18,105 nucleotides of DNA from JBCCFK01 sp965262315 (GTDB lineage: Bacteria > Actinomycetota > Acidimicrobiia > Acidimicrobiales > UBA8592). Below are positions 1-7,548 of the stretch, piece by piece. The notes beneath the pieces are model-generated. The model worked only from the letters and a program-made list of their open reading frames with translations. It was not told the DNA's origin and searched no databases. The stretch spans positions 1 to 18,105 of the forward strand of contig CBDHFJ010000066.1 in the NCBI GenBank assembly GCA_965262315.1. The letters run 5' to 3'. Within the stretch, counting starts at the first letter, position 1; each line of letters opens with the position of its first letter. The translations under genes and the position numbers were made by a program.

Positions 1-1491
1 GCCACCGCGAAAGACCCCGAGCAGCGGTACCAGTCGGCCGCCGACTTCGCCACGGCGCTGCGAGCAGCGCGCGACGGCGCGCCCGCGCCGATGGCGGCGC
101 CCCCGCCGAGCGCGGTACCGACGATCTCCACCGCGCCGACGACCACGTCGCTACCCACCAGCGGTCCGACCGGCCCGACCGCGGCACCTCCGGTGGCCCC
201 ACCTGCCTCCGCACCGGCGCCGGGCGGTGGCGGCACCTCGCGCTGGTGGCTGGCCCTGGTCGGCCTGTTCGCGGTGGCCGGTATCGGTGCCGGAGTCTGG
301 TTCGTGACCCAGTCGGGCGACGACGGCGCAGAGGCCGGCGCCGACCCGACGCCCACCGCCGGCGAGGAGGAGGAGCAACCGACCGCCACACCCGACCAGG
401 ACGAACCGACGTCCACCCCGGCCGACGAGGACCAACCGACCCCGACCCCCGAGGAAGAAGGCGACGAAGAGGAACCGACGCCGACCGTCGGCGGCCCGCG
501 CATCGAGTCGCCGTTGGTGATCGCCGTGGAGTGGCTGGTCGAAGACCCCGAGACCGTCGCCGTCACCGGTGGGGAGCCGATCGCCGGGCCGTGTCCGACG
601 CCCGCCCCCGATGCGACGCACTGCTACTACCCGGCTGTGTCCGTCCCCATCGGGACCGTCGTGGTGTTCGCCGACCGCCAGGGTACGCCCGAGGTGTCGC
701 TGTTGATCAACGGTCAGGGCGACGGCCTCGGCGTCGGTGAGGTGTACCGCGAGCGCGACCCGCCCAACCCGTTCGACCGACCGCTGTGGCTCAATGACGC
801 GCACGGCGAGGACGACATCGTCGACGAGTACGTGGCAACACGCGGCTTCTCCGATCCGATCCGGCCCTCGGTGCCGTGCCTTCCGACCACGAACGCCGTC
901 GACGGCCGCACCCTGCTGTCGAGCGGAAGCACACTGAACGTGCGCCGGACGCCCGGCAACAGCGACGAGGGCATCATCCTGGAGCTCGGACCCGACGTCG
1001 TGGTCACGGTCTACGCCGACGTGACCGAGCAGGCGCTCGACCGGGAGTGGGTCATGGTCGAGTTGCCCATCCCCGACGAGGTGACAGACCCCGCCGAACG
1101 AGCGCTGTGGCGGTGCGGATGGGCGGCCGCGGACTTCCTCGAGGTCGAGAGCCCCACCGCCGGTGTTGGCCAGGCGCGCTGCCTCGTCGGCGACACGTTG
1201 GTCTTCGGCGGCACCACCGCAGCGGGCCGGTTCGACATCGCCATCTGCAGCACCGCGACCGACGGTGTCCAGTACCGCGGCGTCGAGCGGGGGACGCCCA
1301 ACAACATCCGTCTCGATGCATGTGTGACCGATCTGGGCCGCTACCGAGCCGACAACGCCTCCACTCGCTACGTCGTCGACGACACCGTCTCCCCACCCAC
1401 CCTCACCGTGCGGGTGAACGGCGTCGTCGAGTACGAGGACGACATCGTGGGCATCAGCCGCGACGTCGCCGCGCCCTTCGATCCCTGCTGA
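1..1491 (+). CDS. Ser/Thr protein kinase, C-terminal part, with TM segment and extracellular SH3b-type sensor region (5' truncated)
   Basis: The reading frame is open from base 1. Its first codons give ATAKDPEQRYQSAADFATAL, the usual end of the C-lobe of PknB-type kinases, so the catalytic domain lies upstream of the window. After a Pro/Ala/Thr-rich juxtamembrane stretch, one membrane segment (bases about 244-306, WWLALVGLFAVAGIGAGVWF) is followed by an acidic Pro/Thr linker (about 320-490). The ectodomain is about 330 residues and has several cysteines. Bases about 910-1150 encode a bacterial SH3-like fold (TLNVRRTPG, then a Trp and GWAAADFLE). The last 100 residues hold a QYRG-containing module I cannot name. 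Known for the family: cytoplasmic kinase coupled to an outside sensor, often binding cell-wall ligands. Inference: this one senses an envelope or extracellular ligand. An internal ATG at 91 is not the true start. Confidence 0.88.
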   Translation, partial: ATAKDPEQRYQSAADFATALRAARDGAPAPMAAPPPSAVPTISTAPTTTSLPTSGPTGPTAAPPVAPPASAPAPGGGGTSRWWLALVGLFAVAGIGAGVWFVTQSGDDGAEAGADPTPTAGEEEEQPTATPDQDEPTSTPADEDQPTPTPEEEGDEEEPTPTVGGPRIESPLVIAVEWLVEDPETVAVTGGEPIAGPCPTPAPDATHCYYPAVSVPIGTVVVFADRQGTPEVSLLINGQGDGLGVGEVYRERDPPNPFDRPLWLNDAHGEDDIVDEYVATRGFSDPIRPSVPCLPTTNAVDGRTLLSSGSTLNVRRTPGNSDEGIILELGPDVVVTVYADVTEQALDREWVMVELPIPDEVTDPAERALWRCGWAAADFLEVESPTAGVGQARCLVGDTLVFGGTTAAGRFDIAICSTATDGVQYRGVERGTPNNIRLDACVTDLGRYRADNASTRYVVDDTVSPPTLTVRVNGVVEYEDDIVGISRDVAAPFDPC

Positions 1492-1551
1492 CATACTCGG
1501 CCCCGGGCGGCACCGCGCTGCCATCGACCACACCGACCAGAGGGGGCCGTG

Positions 1552-3105
1552 ATGCAGGGAGCGATGACCGGGGCGGAGGCGCTCGTCGCGACGCTCGTCG
1601 ACTCGGGTGTGGACGTGTGCTTCGCCAATCCCGGCACATCGGAGATGCACTTCGTCGCCGCGCTCGACACGAACCCGGGAATGCGGTGTGTCCTGGGCCT
1701 CTTCGAGGGCGTGGTGACCGGCGCCGCCGACGGCTACGGCCGCATGACCGGACGCCCTGCGGCGACGCTGTTGCACCTGGGACCGGGCCTGGCCAACGGG
1801 CTCGCCAACGTCCACAACGCCAAGAAGGCCCGGACCCCGATGGTGAACGTGGTCGGCGAACACGCCACCTATCACCGTGAGTACGACGCTCCCCTGTCCT
1901 CCGACATCGTCGGGGTCGCCACCCCGATGTCGCACTGGGTGCGGATGGCGGACTCCCCCGACAGTGTCGCCGCGATGGGTGCCGAGGCCATCGAAGCGGC
2001 CATGGCTGCCCCCGGCCAGATCTCGACCCTGATCCTGCCGGCCGACACCGCCTGGAGCACCTCCGACACCGCTCCCGTCGTGGCCGGCAGCCCGCCGCCG
2101 CCACCGGCGCCCGACGCCTCGGCGGTCGACAGCGCGGCGCGGGCACTCAGCGGCGGCCGCCGCTGCACCTTGTACCTCGGCGGCACGATCACCGAACACC
2201 GAGCCCGACAGGCAGGACGCATCGCCGCCGCCACCGGTGCGAACGTGGTCGCCTCCACCTGGGCGCCGCGCCAGGAGATGGGAGCGGGCCGCACCCCGGT
2301 GCGTCGCCTCGCATACTTCGGCGAGCAGGCCGCCGAGCAACTCGAGGGCACAGAGGACATGATCATCGTCGGCGGCCGACCTCCGGTCACCTTCTTCGCC
2401 TACCCCGACAAGCCGAACGTGTTGACGCCCGAGGACGCCGACGTTCACCACGTGTGCGACGAGAACGGTGATGTCGACGCCGCCCTCGATGCGCTGGTCG
2501 ACGCGGTCGGTGCCGCCTCCACCACGGCGCCGGTCCTGCCGCTCGATCGTCCGGCGCCCCCGACCGGTGAGCTCAACGCGCTGGCCATCGGCCAGGCAGC
2601 CGCCGCGGTCATGCCCGAGGACGCGATCATCGTGAACGAAGCGGGCACCGGCGGGTCCTACCAGGCCGCGATGCGGGGCGCGCCCGCGCACACGCTGCTG
2701 TCACTGACCGGCGGATCGATCGGCTACGGCATCCCGGCCAGCGTCGGTGCTGCGGTGGCCTGTCCCGAACGGCGGGTCCTGAACATGCAGGCCGACGGTT
2801 CGGGCATGTACACGGTCCAGGGGCTGTGGACCCAAGCACGCGAGGAGCTGGACGTCACCACGGTGATCTTCTCGAACCGGCGGTACGCCATCCTGCAGGT
2901 CGAGTTCGATCGGGTCGGCGCCCACGATCCCGGGCCCAAGGCCATGAGCATGCTGGAGCTGGATCGCCCCCATCTCGACTGGGTGGCCCTGGCGACCGGG
3001 ATGGGCGTGCCGGGCAATCGCGCCACCACTGCCGAAGAGTTCTCCGACCTGTTGGCCGCGGCGGTCAGCCAACCCGGTCCGTCGCTGATCGAAGCGCTGA
3101 TCTGA
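1552..3105 (+). CDS. ilvX: IlvX-type acetolactate synthase-like ThDP enzyme
   Basis: A 517-residue ThDP-dependent enzyme with the family's usual length and order: N-terminal PYR domain (FANPGTSEMHFVAALD, then the catalytic-type Glu52 in LFEGVVTGAADGYGRMTG), central domain (about 190-330), C-terminal PP domain with the ThDP/Mg motif at 414-442 (ADGSG...NRR). The overall sequence resembles what I recall of mycobacterial IlvX. The canonical GDG is ADG here and the usual NN is NR, so true acetohydroxyacid synthase activity is not assured; decarboxylase or ligase chemistry on another 2-oxoacid is possible. No small regulatory subunit gene is adjacent, unlike ilvBN operons. The start is ATG 1552, five bases after AGGGGG (1541-1546); GTG 1549 and ATG 1564 are alternatives. 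It sits 60 bp behind the kinase on the same strand and converges on the next gene with a 16-bp gap. Confidence 0.85.
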   Translation: MQGAMTGAEALVATLVDSGVDVCFANPGTSEMHFVAALDTNPGMRCVLGLFEGVVTGAADGYGRMTGRPAATLLHLGPGLANGLANVHNAKKARTPMVNVVGEHATYHREYDAPLSSDIVGVATPMSHWVRMADSPDSVAAMGAEAIEAAMAAPGQISTLILPADTAWSTSDTAPVVAGSPPPPPAPDASAVDSAARALSGGRRCTLYLGGTITEHRARQAGRIAAATGANVVASTWAPRQEMGAGRTPVRRLAYFGEQAAEQLEGTEDMIIVGGRPPVTFFAYPDKPNVLTPEDADVHHVCDENGDVDAALDALVDAVGAASTTAPVLPLDRPAPPTGELNALAIGQAAAAVMPEDAIIVNEAGTGGSYQAAMRGAPAHTLLSLTGGSIGYGIPASVGAAVACPERRVLNMQADGSGMYTVQGLWTQAREELDVTTVIFSNRRYAILQVEFDRVGAHDPGPKAMSMLELDRPHLDWVALATGMGVPGNRATTAEEFSDLLAAAVSQPGPSLIEALI

Positions 3106-3121
3106 CGTTCGCGGCTGTCGG

Positions 3122-4918
3122 TCATCCCTCGATCTCGGCCACCACGTCCCGCCCGATGCGCCGCAGTTCCCGGCGCTGGGCATCATCGAGCCGACGTGGC
3201 CGCTGGTCCATGACACAGAGCGTTCCCGCGACGGTCCCATCGCTGAGCTGCAGCGGCACGCCGGCGTAGAACCGCACCCTGGGTTCGCCCACCACGGCCG
3301 GATTCTCCGCAAACCGGTCGTCCGCGAGCGCATCGGGGACCTCGAAGATGTCCAGCCCGTGAATCGCATGCGCGCACACCGACATGTCGCGGGGCGTCTC
3401 GGTCATGGGCAATCCCAGACACGACTTGAACCACTGCCGGTCGACGTCGACCAGGCTGATCAGGGCGATCGGCACGTGCAGGAGCTCAGCGACCTCCCGG
3501 GTGTGGCGGTCGAATCGTTCCTCGGGTGGGGTGTCGAGGATCTCCAAGGCGTGCAACGCGGCGATTCGCCGGTCCTCGTCGGCCGGAACGGGAGGCAACT
3601 GCCAGCGGGCGTTGCGGCGGAGATGCCACGCCCGGAGCTTCGTGCGCACGAAGTGCGGCGTGCACGGCCACACCAACCATTCCGAGATCCGGGTCTCGAT
3701 GGCATCGGATCGCCACCGGTCCTCGCTCCGGCCACAGAGGATCACCGGCACGTCGCGTGCGTAGGCCGTCGGTTCGGAGCGGATGGCGGCCACGATGTCG
3801 AAGCCGCCGTCGTCGTCCAGCGCCTCGACCACGACCACGCTGGGCTCGTGGTCGACCGCGTGCCGGAACGCGGCCTCGAGGTCCGCGACGACCTCGACGT
3901 CGAAGCCCTCGGCGCGGGCGGCGTCGCGGACCATGTCGGCCATGTCGCCGTCCGGGGCGACCACCAGGACGGCCGCCTCCTCCGTGGCGATGGCGGTGGC
4001 CACCTCGGCCGACGGCCTGGCCTCGACCCGCGGCGCGAGCGGCCGAGACGCCACGTCGATCCGCATGCCCTCCTGCGCCCCGACGACCTCGCCGGAGAAT
4101 CCGATCCGCGCGGCGGTCGTGCGGGCGTCGGCGAGCAGAGCGTCCACCTGGTCGTCGGTCCGCGTGGGGTCGTGATGGAAGAGCGCCAGCGTGCCGACGC
4201 CGGCGCGACGGGCGACCTCCAACACGTACTCCACCGTGCTGTGGCCCCAGCCGTGCCGTGCGGGATACTCCTCGGCCAGGTACTGCGCGTCGTGGATCAG
4301 CAGGTCGGCACCCTCGGCGAAACCCGCGTGAGCGTCATCGTGACGGTTCGCCTGAACGCCGCCGCCTGCAGCGAGCTCCGGCGCGTGCGGCTCGTGGTCC
4401 GACGCATAGACGATCGTGGCACCGTCGGACTCGAACCGGTAGCCCAGGGTGAGCGCCGGATGGTTGAGGTACCGGGTGGTCACCCGCACGCCCCCGAGCG
4501 AGAGCGATCCCTCGACCAGGTCGTGGTAGACCACGCCGGCGTCGAGCTGATCGATGGCCACGGGGAAGTACCGGTACTCCATCTGGCCCGCCAGGATGTC
4601 GCTCAGCGAGGAGTCCGCCCCGCTGGGGCCGTAGATGTCCCAGCGGGCCCCTTCCTGGAACAGCGGGGCGAAGAACGGGAGGCCCTGGATGTGATCCCAG
4701 TGCGTGTGGCTGATCAGAATGTGCCCGGAGACGGGCTCGCCACCGGAGCGCTCGAGCAGGTCGAGTCCCAGGCCGTGCGCGCCCGTGCCGCAGTCGACGA
4801 CGATCACCTCGCCGTCGGCGGACCCGATCTCGACACACGAGGTGTTGCCTCCGTACCGGACCGTGGAGGGACCTGCCTTTGCGATCGAACCACGAGTTCC
4901 CCAGAAGGTCGCGTACAC
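3122..4918 (-). CDS. Metallo-beta-lactamase fold hydrolase fused to pseudo-receiver and GAF domains
   Basis: A 598-residue three-part protein. Residues 1-290 are an MBL-fold hydrolase of the class that begins with FWGTRGS and RYGGNTSCVE. The metal motif is SHTHWDH (70-76), with further ligand candidates in NHPALTLGYR, YASDHEP and FHHDPTR. Residues about 313-427 look like a receiver domain, but the phospho-acceptor Asp is Glu365 (VVVVE) and the conserved Lys is Trp417 (LVWPC), so it probably cannot be phosphorylated. Residues about 440-598 are a GAF domain of the kind common in sensor kinases (RIAALHALEILDTPPEERFD, FKSCLGLPMTETPRDMSVCA, RFYAGVPL). Inference: a cytoplasmic hydrolase, perhaps on cyclic nucleotides or phosphodiesters, controlled by a small ligand at GAF. 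The chosen start is GTG 4918, preceded by GGAGG at nine bases and placing FWGTRGS at the N-terminus; GTG 4957 is an alternative. Confidence 0.85.
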   Translation of the reverse strand: MYATFWGTRGSIAKAGPSTVRYGGNTSCVEIGSADGEVIVVDCGTGAHGLGLDLLERSGGEPVSGHILISHTHWDHIQGLPFFAPLFQEGARWDIYGPSGADSSLSDILAGQMEYRYFPVAIDQLDAGVVYHDLVEGSLSLGGVRVTTRYLNHPALTLGYRFESDGATIVYASDHEPHAPELAAGGGVQANRHDDAHAGFAEGADLLIHDAQYLAEEYPARHGWGHSTVEYVLEVARRAGVGTLALFHHDPTRTDDQVDALLADARTTAARIGFSGEVVGAQEGMRIDVASRPLAPRVEARPSAEVATAIATEEAAVLVVAPDGDMADMVRDAARAEGFDVEVVADLEAAFRHAVDHEPSVVVVEALDDDGGFDIVAAIRSEPTAYARDVPVILCGRSEDRWRSDAIETRISEWLVWPCTPHFVRTKLRAWHLRRNARWQLPPVPADEDRRIAALHALEILDTPPEERFDRHTREVAELLHVPIALISLVDVDRQWFKSCLGLPMTETPRDMSVCAHAIHGLDIFEVPDALADDRFAENPAVVGEPRVRFYAGVPLQLSDGTVAGTLCVMDQRPRRLDDAQRRELRRIGRDVVAEIEG

Positions 4919-5018
4919 CGTCGTGGCCCTCCACTCCCACCAGCGGGTCTCGGTCACTGGCACGCTAGCGCAGCCCCCCTCACGGAAGGACGCCGCCCCA
5001 AGCCGGGTTGACCAGGCG

Positions 5019-5486
5019 ATGCGCACCCGACACCTGACCTTGCTGCTGGCGGCTGCTGCGGCTGTGGCGACACTCGCCGCGGTGGCGCTGACGTCGGGCG
5101 AGCCGGCACCGTCCACCGCGGCGTCGACCGTCGACCGGTGCTTCGCAGACTGGCAAGACGTCCGGTCGCGGGGCGCTGCCGACGGCTGGTTCGCGCCAGC
5201 CGAGACCGCCGCGCTCGAAGCTCTCTGCGCGGAAGCCGCCGCGGGTGTCGCCCCCGATCGCACCGCGTTGGTGGCCACGCTGGAGGCGCTGGCCTTCGAG
5301 ACGAGCTTGGCGAATCTGTTGGCGACGCTCGAGCGTTGCGTGGACCGGTGCTACCTCGACCCGGCCGTGGCCGCCGAGTTCCTCGAGATCGAGCGCGCGG
5401 TCGCGCCCGGCATCCCCGACGTCTTCTTCGACCCGTCGTCGGGGCCGCCGCCGACCCTCACCGACTTCACCGCCGACGCCGACTGA
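5019..5486 (+). CDS. Small exported or membrane-anchored protein of unknown function, four cysteines
   Basis: 155 residues. The N-terminus MRTRHLTLLLAAAAAVATLAAVALTSG is a positively charged n-region followed by a hydrophobic core. It reads as a signal peptide or signal anchor; there is no lipobox cysteine. The rest is Ala-rich and acidic, probably helical, with four cysteines (DRCFADW, EALCAEA, and two in ERCVDRCYLD) that could form two disulfides outside the cell. I do not recognise a family. The start is the ATG before the signal sequence. No clear Shine-Dalgarno precedes it, so an upstream in-frame start cannot be excluded, but that would break the signal sequence and run into the divergent MBL gene. 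It ends four bases before the convergent oxidoreductase gene. Confidence 0.65.
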   Translation: MRTRHLTLLLAAAAAVATLAAVALTSGEPAPSTAASTVDRCFADWQDVRSRGAADGWFAPAETAALEALCAEAAAGVAPDRTALVATLEALAFETSLANLLATLERCVDRCYLDPAVAAEFLEIERAVAPGIPDVFFDPSSGPPPTLTDFTADAD

Positions 5487-5490
5487 GGCG

Positions 5491-6432
5491 TCAGGGACGC
5501 GGGAAGCGCGTCACGACGTCGGCCGCGGGAACCACACGCTCGATCATGTCGACCCCCTCGCCGGCCCACACCACCCGGAAGTCGACATCGCCGGTCCTGG
5601 TGGCCTCGGCGTGGCGGTCGGCCATCTCCGCTGCGACCGAGCGCAGATCGTCCTCGTGCCCGACCCAGCGGTCGGTCAGCTCGCTCCGCAACGACCGACC
5701 GTCGTAGCCCGCGGGCCACTCGGGCCCGCGGACGATGTCGTAGACGACGTTGCGGACCGTGTCGTCGCCGCCGGCATCCACCAGCCGCTGCTTGGCCGCC
5801 GGGACGTCGATGGCCTCGTGGGTGGCATAGAAGGCCGTACCGAGCGCCACGCCGGCGGCTCCGAGCGCCACCGCGGCGTCATACCCGCGCCGGTCGGTGA
5901 TCCCCCCGGCGGCGACCAGCGGCATCGTCGGCAGCACGTCGGCGATCGCCGGAAGGAGGCCGAAGAGCGAGCGCCCGTGACGCCCGTGGCCGCCGTGCTC
6001 GGCGCCCTGCACGACGATCACGTCGGCCCCCGCAGCCGCAGCTTCGTGCGCCTCACCGACCGTGGCCGCGAGGCACACCGCGAGCGCACCGGCTTCGTGG
6101 ACTGCGGGCACGTGGGGGGTGGGGTCCCCGAACGCGAGCCAGACCGCAGCGGGTTCGTGCCCCAGCACGGCGTCCAGTGCGCCAGGCGTGAGCGTCCAGA
6201 CGACCATGCCGATCCCGACACGAGCCTCCCCGGCCAGCTCGACCTGCTCCGCCAGCCATCCGAGGTCGCCGTAGCCGCCGCCGATGAACCCCATCCCGCC
6301 CGCTTCGGACACCGCCGCAGCCAGCACACCGCCCGCGATCTTGGCCATCGGAGCCAGCAGGACCGGTCGGTCGACGCCGAGGACCGCGCACAGTGCGGAC
6401 GGCGACGAGGGCGAGGACGGTGACGACGACAT
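5491..6432 (-). CDS. Nitronate monooxygenase / 2-nitropropane dioxygenase family FMN enzyme
   Basis: 313 residues, TIM-barrel FMN oxidoreductase. PVLLAPMAKIAGGVLAAAVSEAGGMGFIGGG (split here as PVLLAPMAKIAGG and AAAVSEAGGMGFIGGG, residues 23-53) is the N-terminal signature. VQGAEHGGHGR (141-151) carries the His149 that corresponds to the family's catalytic base. AAGGITD (174-180) and GAAGVALGTAF (191-201) form the FMN phosphate site. Known family role: oxidation of alkyl nitronates, with propionate-3-nitronate detoxification the best-studied case; some relatives act as enoyl-ACP reductases (FabK), which cannot be ruled out. ATG 6432 is chosen because GGAG lies nine bases upstream; GTG 6447 would add five residues. 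The gene is divergent from the P-loop NTPase, with 78 bp between the starts. Confidence 0.85.
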   Translation of the reverse strand: MSSSPSSPSSPSALCAVLGVDRPVLLAPMAKIAGGVLAAAVSEAGGMGFIGGGYGDLGWLAEQVELAGEARVGIGMVVWTLTPGALDAVLGHEPAAVWLAFGDPTPHVPAVHEAGALAVCLAATVGEAHEAAAAGADVIVVQGAEHGGHGRHGRSLFGLLPAIADVLPTMPLVAAGGITDRRGYDAAVALGAAGVALGTAFYATHEAIDVPAAKQRLVDAGGDDTVRNVVYDIVRGPEWPAGYDGRSLRSELTDRWVGHEDDLRSVAAEMADRHAEATRTGDVDFRVVWAGEGVDMIERVVPAADVVTRFPRP

Positions 6433-6510
6433 CGGCGTGGTCTCCACGGGATCGACGGGCGGGAGCGAACCCTAGTGGGGCGCGGCCTTCGCGCTAGCTT
6501 CGGAACTCTC

Positions 6511-7122
6511 ATGTCGCCCGCGCACAAGATCGCCTTCATCGGCTCCCATTCGGTCCGCAAGACCAACGCCGTCCACTCGTTCGCGGGGGCGGTGGGGCGC
6601 AGCGGCCGGAGCGTCGAGGTCGGCCGCGAGATGGTCCGCTACAACCCGCTCGGACTGAACGAAGGGGCGACGCCCGAGGCCCAGCTCTGGGTGATCATGG
6701 CCCAGATCAAAGAGGAGCTCGAGCTGCGGAGCCGAGCCGACGTCCTGGTGCTGGACAGGGCGGTCGTGGACAACTTCGCCTACTTTCTGCGCGCCACCAA
6801 GGGTGAGGATCCATTCGACGTCCGCCCACTGGTGGCGCGCTGGTCCGACACCTACGACCTCTACGTTCGGCTGCGGCCAGACGTCCCACTCCGCGCCGAC
6901 GGTGTCCGGAGCACGAACGAGCGGTTCCGCAACGACATCGAGAAGATCCTCGACGTGATCGTGCCGCAGTACGTCGCCCCGGACCGGCTGGTCGAGCTGA
7001 GGGCGTCCGAGGTCACCGAGGAATTCGACTGGGAGTCCCTGCTCGAGCGGCTGTGCGGCCCACCGCCGCAGGGTGCACCGGAACCGAAGCCGGTCTCCTA
7101 CGCGCCCACCCTCTGGGACTGA
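6511..7122 (+). CDS. P-loop NTPase/kinase-like protein (AAA_28 / NadR-kinase-like) with altered Walker A
   Basis: 203 residues. KIAFIGSHSVRKTNAVHSFA (6-25) is a Walker A region at the N-terminus. VLVLDRAVVDNFAYFLRA is a Walker B/DR region as in nucleoside- and nucleotide-kinase-like P-loop proteins; RLRPDVPLRADGVRSTNERFR resembles the lid with basic residues that follows it (given here in part: PDVPLRADGVRST). The loop reads GSHSVRKT, so the Gly before the Lys is Arg16. This is a single base difference from GGC (CGC at 6556-6558). Substrate unknown; inference is a small-molecule or nucleotide kinase, or a GTP/ATP switch. ATG 6511 is chosen because the family starts just before the beta strand leading to the P-loop; GTG 6475 is upstream in frame. 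There is no Shine-Dalgarno, but TAGCTT lies 10 bases before the ATG. Confidence 0.75.
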   Translation: MSPAHKIAFIGSHSVRKTNAVHSFAGAVGRSGRSVEVGREMVRYNPLGLNEGATPEAQLWVIMAQIKEELELRSRADVLVLDRAVVDNFAYFLRATKGEDPFDVRPLVARWSDTYDLYVRLRPDVPLRADGVRSTNERFRNDIEKILDVIVPQYVAPDRLVELRASEVTEEFDWESLLERLCGPPPQGAPEPKPVSYAPTLWD

Positions 7123-7152
7123 GCCAGCGGGTCGAGACTGAGCCAGCGGGTC
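7117..7152. repeat. 17-bp direct repeat (period 19) across the junction of two convergent genes
   Basis: gactgagccagcgggtc occurs at 7117-7133 and again, perfectly, at 7136-7152. The first copy contains the stop codon of the P-loop NTPase gene (7120-7122). The second runs into the stop codon of the convergent small gene (7151-7153). Most of the 28-bp intergenic gap is therefore duplicated sequence. It looks like a recent slippage duplication. Confidence 0.85.
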
Positions 7153-7396
7153 ACGCGGCCTTGGGTTTGGCGTGCAGGATCAGCTGGTAGGCCCGTCGAA
7201 CAGTGTCGTCGTCCTCGATGGCCAGCCGAGCCCGGATCTCGGCCCGAGTGAGCCGACGCCCGGCCTCTGGGGTGGGCTCGCTGCGGAACAGCACCGGTAG
7301 CAGCGCCACGAAGCTGGCGAACTCTCGTTGCTGGGCACCCGACATGCGAGCCAGCAGCGGAATCAGGCGGCGCATGAGGCGTCGTTCTCCTGCCAT
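7151..7396 (-). CDS. Small basic hypothetical protein
   Basis: About 81 residues, family not recognised. The sequence is Arg-rich at the N-terminus (MAGERRLMRRLIPLLARM), followed by FASFVALLPVLFR, an amphipathic or weakly hydrophobic stretch, and then a predicted helical RLTRAEIRARLAIEDDDTVRRAYQLIL. The frame is supported by coherent helices and by its tight convergence on the P-loop NTPase gene. The start is uncertain: ATG 7396 has no Shine-Dalgarno, whereas ATG 7375 (74 residues, MRRLIPLL) has AGGAG eleven bases upstream. The open frame extends further upstream to 7657, but that part would overlap the divergent signal-peptide gene and is Pro/Arg/Ser-rich in the manner of a non-coding shadow. 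A peripheral membrane or nucleic-acid-binding role is possible; nothing decides it. Confidence 0.5.
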   Translation of the reverse strand: MAGERRLMRRLIPLLARMSGAQQREFASFVALLPVLFRSEPTPEAGRRLTRAEIRARLAIEDDDTVRRAYQLILHAKPKAA

Positions 7397-7548
7397 GGCA
7401 TCGACGGTAACCGGGGGACGTCCGTGGGTGGTGGCACCCCCGAAGATCGAGACATCGTCCCGAATCCCCACCGAGTCGAGATCGTGTCGCCGAGGGTTCA
7501 CCGAATGGCCATCCTCAGCGCGGACAGCCCACTCCTCGATTCGACAGA

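Noticed and set aside
151..2691. Long minus-strand open frame of 846 codons opposite the kinase and ilvX
   Set aside because: His/Arg/Gly-rich low-information translation; it is the antisense of two well-supported genes in GC-rich DNA.
3359..5011. Long plus-strand open frame opposite the MBL fusion
   Set aside because: No motif is recognisable, whereas the minus strand has metal-site, receiver and GAF motifs throughout.
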